Source of the DNA: an uncultured Lachnoclostridium sp.
GTDB taxonomy: Bacteria > Bacillota > Clostridia > Lachnospirales > Lachnospiraceae
Assembly (NCBI GenBank): GCA_946415315.1
Contig: CAMKRZ010000009.1
Coordinates: 1-64,000, forward strand
Direction of reading: 5' to 3'
DNA: 64,000 nucleotides
The notes under the pieces are model-generated. The model worked only from the letters and a program-made list of their open reading frames with translations. It did not search any database and was not told the origin of the DNA. The translations under genes and the position numbers were made by a program. Positions 62,569 to 64,000 of the stretch are shown piece after piece. Each line of letters starts with the position of its first letter. The first letter of the stretch is position 1.

Positions 62569-62612
62569 CCGTCGACCGTTTCTCCTCTCATTTTTCGAAG
62601 AATAAACATGAA

Positions 62613-62653
62613 AATGCCCGCCTCAGCCGAGACGGGCATTCGTTGTTTTTTTT
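62613..62653 (+). terminator. Terminator after the small membrane protein gene
   Basis: AATGCCCG / CGGGCATT stem, inner CTC / GAG pairs, and eight T at 62646-62653. Confidence 0.88.
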
Positions 62654-62688
62654 CTGTCAGCGATCTGCGCGGCGTCCGCCGCATTCCG

Positions 62689-64000
62689 TTACAGCAGTTC
62701 CAGAAGGTGCTTCTTCGCCTCGGTAAATTCTTCCTCGGTGATCAGCTCGTTCTCGTATGCCATCTTGAGCGCTTTCAACTTCTTGGTGAATTCATCCATC
62801 GACGTATCCACCGACGTTGCCGGCGCGGGCTTCTGCTGCTTCGGAGCGGTTCTCACAACGGAAGCTCTCGCTGCCGCTCTTCTCGCGCGCTCCTCAGGGC
62901 TCATCGCCATCGTCTGCTTCTGCAGGTACTCGGGAACGATCGGTCCGTCATTCACCGGCTCCGGCTCAGCGACTTCTTCCGGCTCTTCCTCTTCAGGCTC
63001 TGCCTCAACCTCATCCTGACCGAACTCCGGTTCCTCGTATTCAGGCTCATCTGCCTCTGTACTGTCGTACTCGGCTTCTTCCGTCAGCTCGTCCTCGTCG
63101 TCCGCTTCGCTGTCGTCATCCTCAAGGTTAGCCCACCGCTCTCGCGCCGCTTCCAGCGCATCGGCGAAATCTTCTTCCGTCTCTTCCGCTGCCTCCGATA
63201 CTTCCTCAAAGATCTCTTCCGCGGTTTCCTCGAACGTCTCTTCCGCTGCTTCGGTCTCTTCCGAACCGAACTCGTCTACAGCCGCTTCCGCGGATTCCAT
63301 CGCAGCCGCAAAGGAATCGGCAATCTCTTCCTCTGCTTCCGCAGCGACATTTTCCGTGGTCTCTTCCACTTCCGCCACAGCCTCGGCAAATGTATCCACC
63401 GCAGGCTCTGCTGCTTCCTCTGCGACCTCGGCAACCGTTTCTTTCACCGGAGCTGCCGCCTCCGTCATGTGACGTGTTCTGGCTGCTTCCATCGCCGCTA
63501 AGATCGCGGTATTCGCATCCGGAATCACGATCTGTTCGGACTCATCATCCTCCTCAGCGTCAGTCGCTTCGTTCGAACTTGCAAGGGCCTCTGCCATCGC
63601 TTCCGCAAAGGAACCGGGCTCCTCTTCCTCCTCGCCTGCAACCTGCTCTGCCGCGCTCTCCGCAACCGTATCCGCTGCTGTTGCAAACTCTGTCACAAAA
63701 GGCTCAAAAGCCTTCGGGATTTCCTGCGTCACCTTCTCCGCCTCAGCAGCCATCTCAGCCGCCTTCGCTTCCTCGGCCTTCGCCTTAGCCTCGGCCTCAG
63801 CCGCGCTCGCCTTCGCTGCATCCGCGAACGAATTGCCGTGCTTCAGTGCCCACAGGATCGCCTGGTTCGCATTGGAGATTTCCGGTGCGCGCTCATAGTC
63901 CGGAAGCTCATTCTCATCCTGCTCCGGCTCTTCCGCAACAGGCTCGGGTTTGATCTCCGCAACCGGTTTCTCGATGATCGGCTCTGCCTTCTCGGGCCGC
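62689..64000 (-). CDS. Acidic Glu/Ala-rich protein with C-terminal SHOCT domain, 5' end outside the window
   Basis: The last ~436 residues are visible; the frame stays open to the right edge. The chain is rich in E, A and V with degenerate repeats (DANTAILAAMEAA, NANQAILWALKHG; SFAEAMAEALAS, SFAAAMESAEAA, DFADALEAARER) and a D/E-rich stretch. The final ~40 residues (STSMDE-like start, KKLKALKMAYENELITEEEF, then AKKHLLELL) match the SHOCT domain, a short oligomerisation or targeting module. Its acidic linker style is similar to the NADAR-macro protein. Function unknown. Confidence 0.82.
   Translation of the reverse strand, partial: RPEKAEPIIEKPVAEIKPEPVAEEPEQDENELPDYERAPEISNANQAILWALKHGNSFADAAKASAAEAEAKAKAEEAKAAEMAAEAEKVTQEIPKAFEPFVTEFATAADTVAESAAEQVAGEEEEEPGSFAEAMAEALASSNEATDAEEDDESEQIVIPDANTAILAAMEAARTRHMTEAAAPVKETVAEVAEEAAEPAVDTFAEAVAEVEETTENVAAEAEEEIADSFAAAMESAEAAVDEFGSEETEAAEETFEETAEEIFEEVSEAAEETEEDFADALEAARERWANLEDDDSEADDEDELTEEAEYDSTEADEPEYEEPEFGQDEVEAEPEEEEPEEVAEPEPVNDGPIVPEYLQKQTMAMSPEERARRAAARASVVRTAPKQQKPAPATSVDTSMDEFTKKLKALKMAYENELITEEEFTEAKKHLLELL

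Overview
The window looks like a chromosomal segment of a moderately GC-rich Clostridia bacterium, most likely a Lachnospiraceae-like gut or rumen anaerobe. This is inferred from CIRCE-controlled groESL, a T-box in front of valS, an archaeal-type AspRS, the infC-rpmI-rplT operon with an attenuator leader, Thr/Pro (TPTPT) lipoprotein linkers, and DUF5716/DUF5717-like genes. Most genes lie on the minus strand. There are no rRNA or tRNA genes, insertion sequences or CRISPR arrays that I can recognise.

Layout. 0-1.5 kb: start of a Tad/Flp pilus operon (tadZ, tadA) running off the left edge. 1.9-2.7 kb: a surface-anchored protein with two stefin/cystatin-like domains. 2.9-5 kb: groES-groEL. 5-12.5 kb: a large lipoprotein, a YjbR-alkyltransferase fusion, a YegP-like protein, a YfhO-like membrane protein and a PIG-L deacetylase. 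12.7-17.7 kb: a membrane-anchored TPR/solute-binding fusion and a secreted LCAT-like lipase. 18-19.3 kb: AspRS. 19.5-26.8 kb: an NHLP-type peptide export cassette (HlyD-like stub, C39-peptidase ABC exporter, partner ABC exporter) followed by a STAS protein and a sensor/SpoIIE-phosphatase/RsbW-kinase fusion. 26.9-34.6 kb: three paralogous lipoproteins plus an orphan PstS-like lipoprotein; two operons share an 11-bp-period GTTAC repeat at their promoters. 34.8-38 kb: valS and its T-box. 38-48.6 kb: a YD-repeat protein, CmpB-like and HD-domain proteins, and a conserved-looking cluster of TPR, Hsp70-like (DUF5716-like), YccA/Bax-1 and a ~1190-residue DUF5717-like protein. 48.9-50.3 kb: infC-rpmI-rplT. 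50.4-53.4 kb: PcfJ-like protein, a hypothetical, proC. 53.4-56.3 kb: a NADAR-acidic linker-macrodomain fusion. 56.5-60.5 kb: a membrane protein, acyl-ACP thioesterase, acyl-CoA ligase and its XRE-cupin regulator. 60.6-64 kb: a lipoprotein with a decapeptide repeat, a small membrane protein and the C-terminal part of an acidic SHOCT-domain protein.

Most notable: (i) the NADAR-macrodomain fusion, two ADP-ribose-handling domains in one chain without a visible ADP-ribosyltransferase; (ii) the NHLP exporter joined to a partner-switching module; (iii) the cell-surface double stefin; (iv) the SBP-TPR fusion; (v) the DNA word CATTTTCCG/CGGAAAATG, far commoner than chance and concentrated between genes. 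All functions are inferred from sequence motifs; no database search was run, and coordinates of promoters and hairpins were read by eye.
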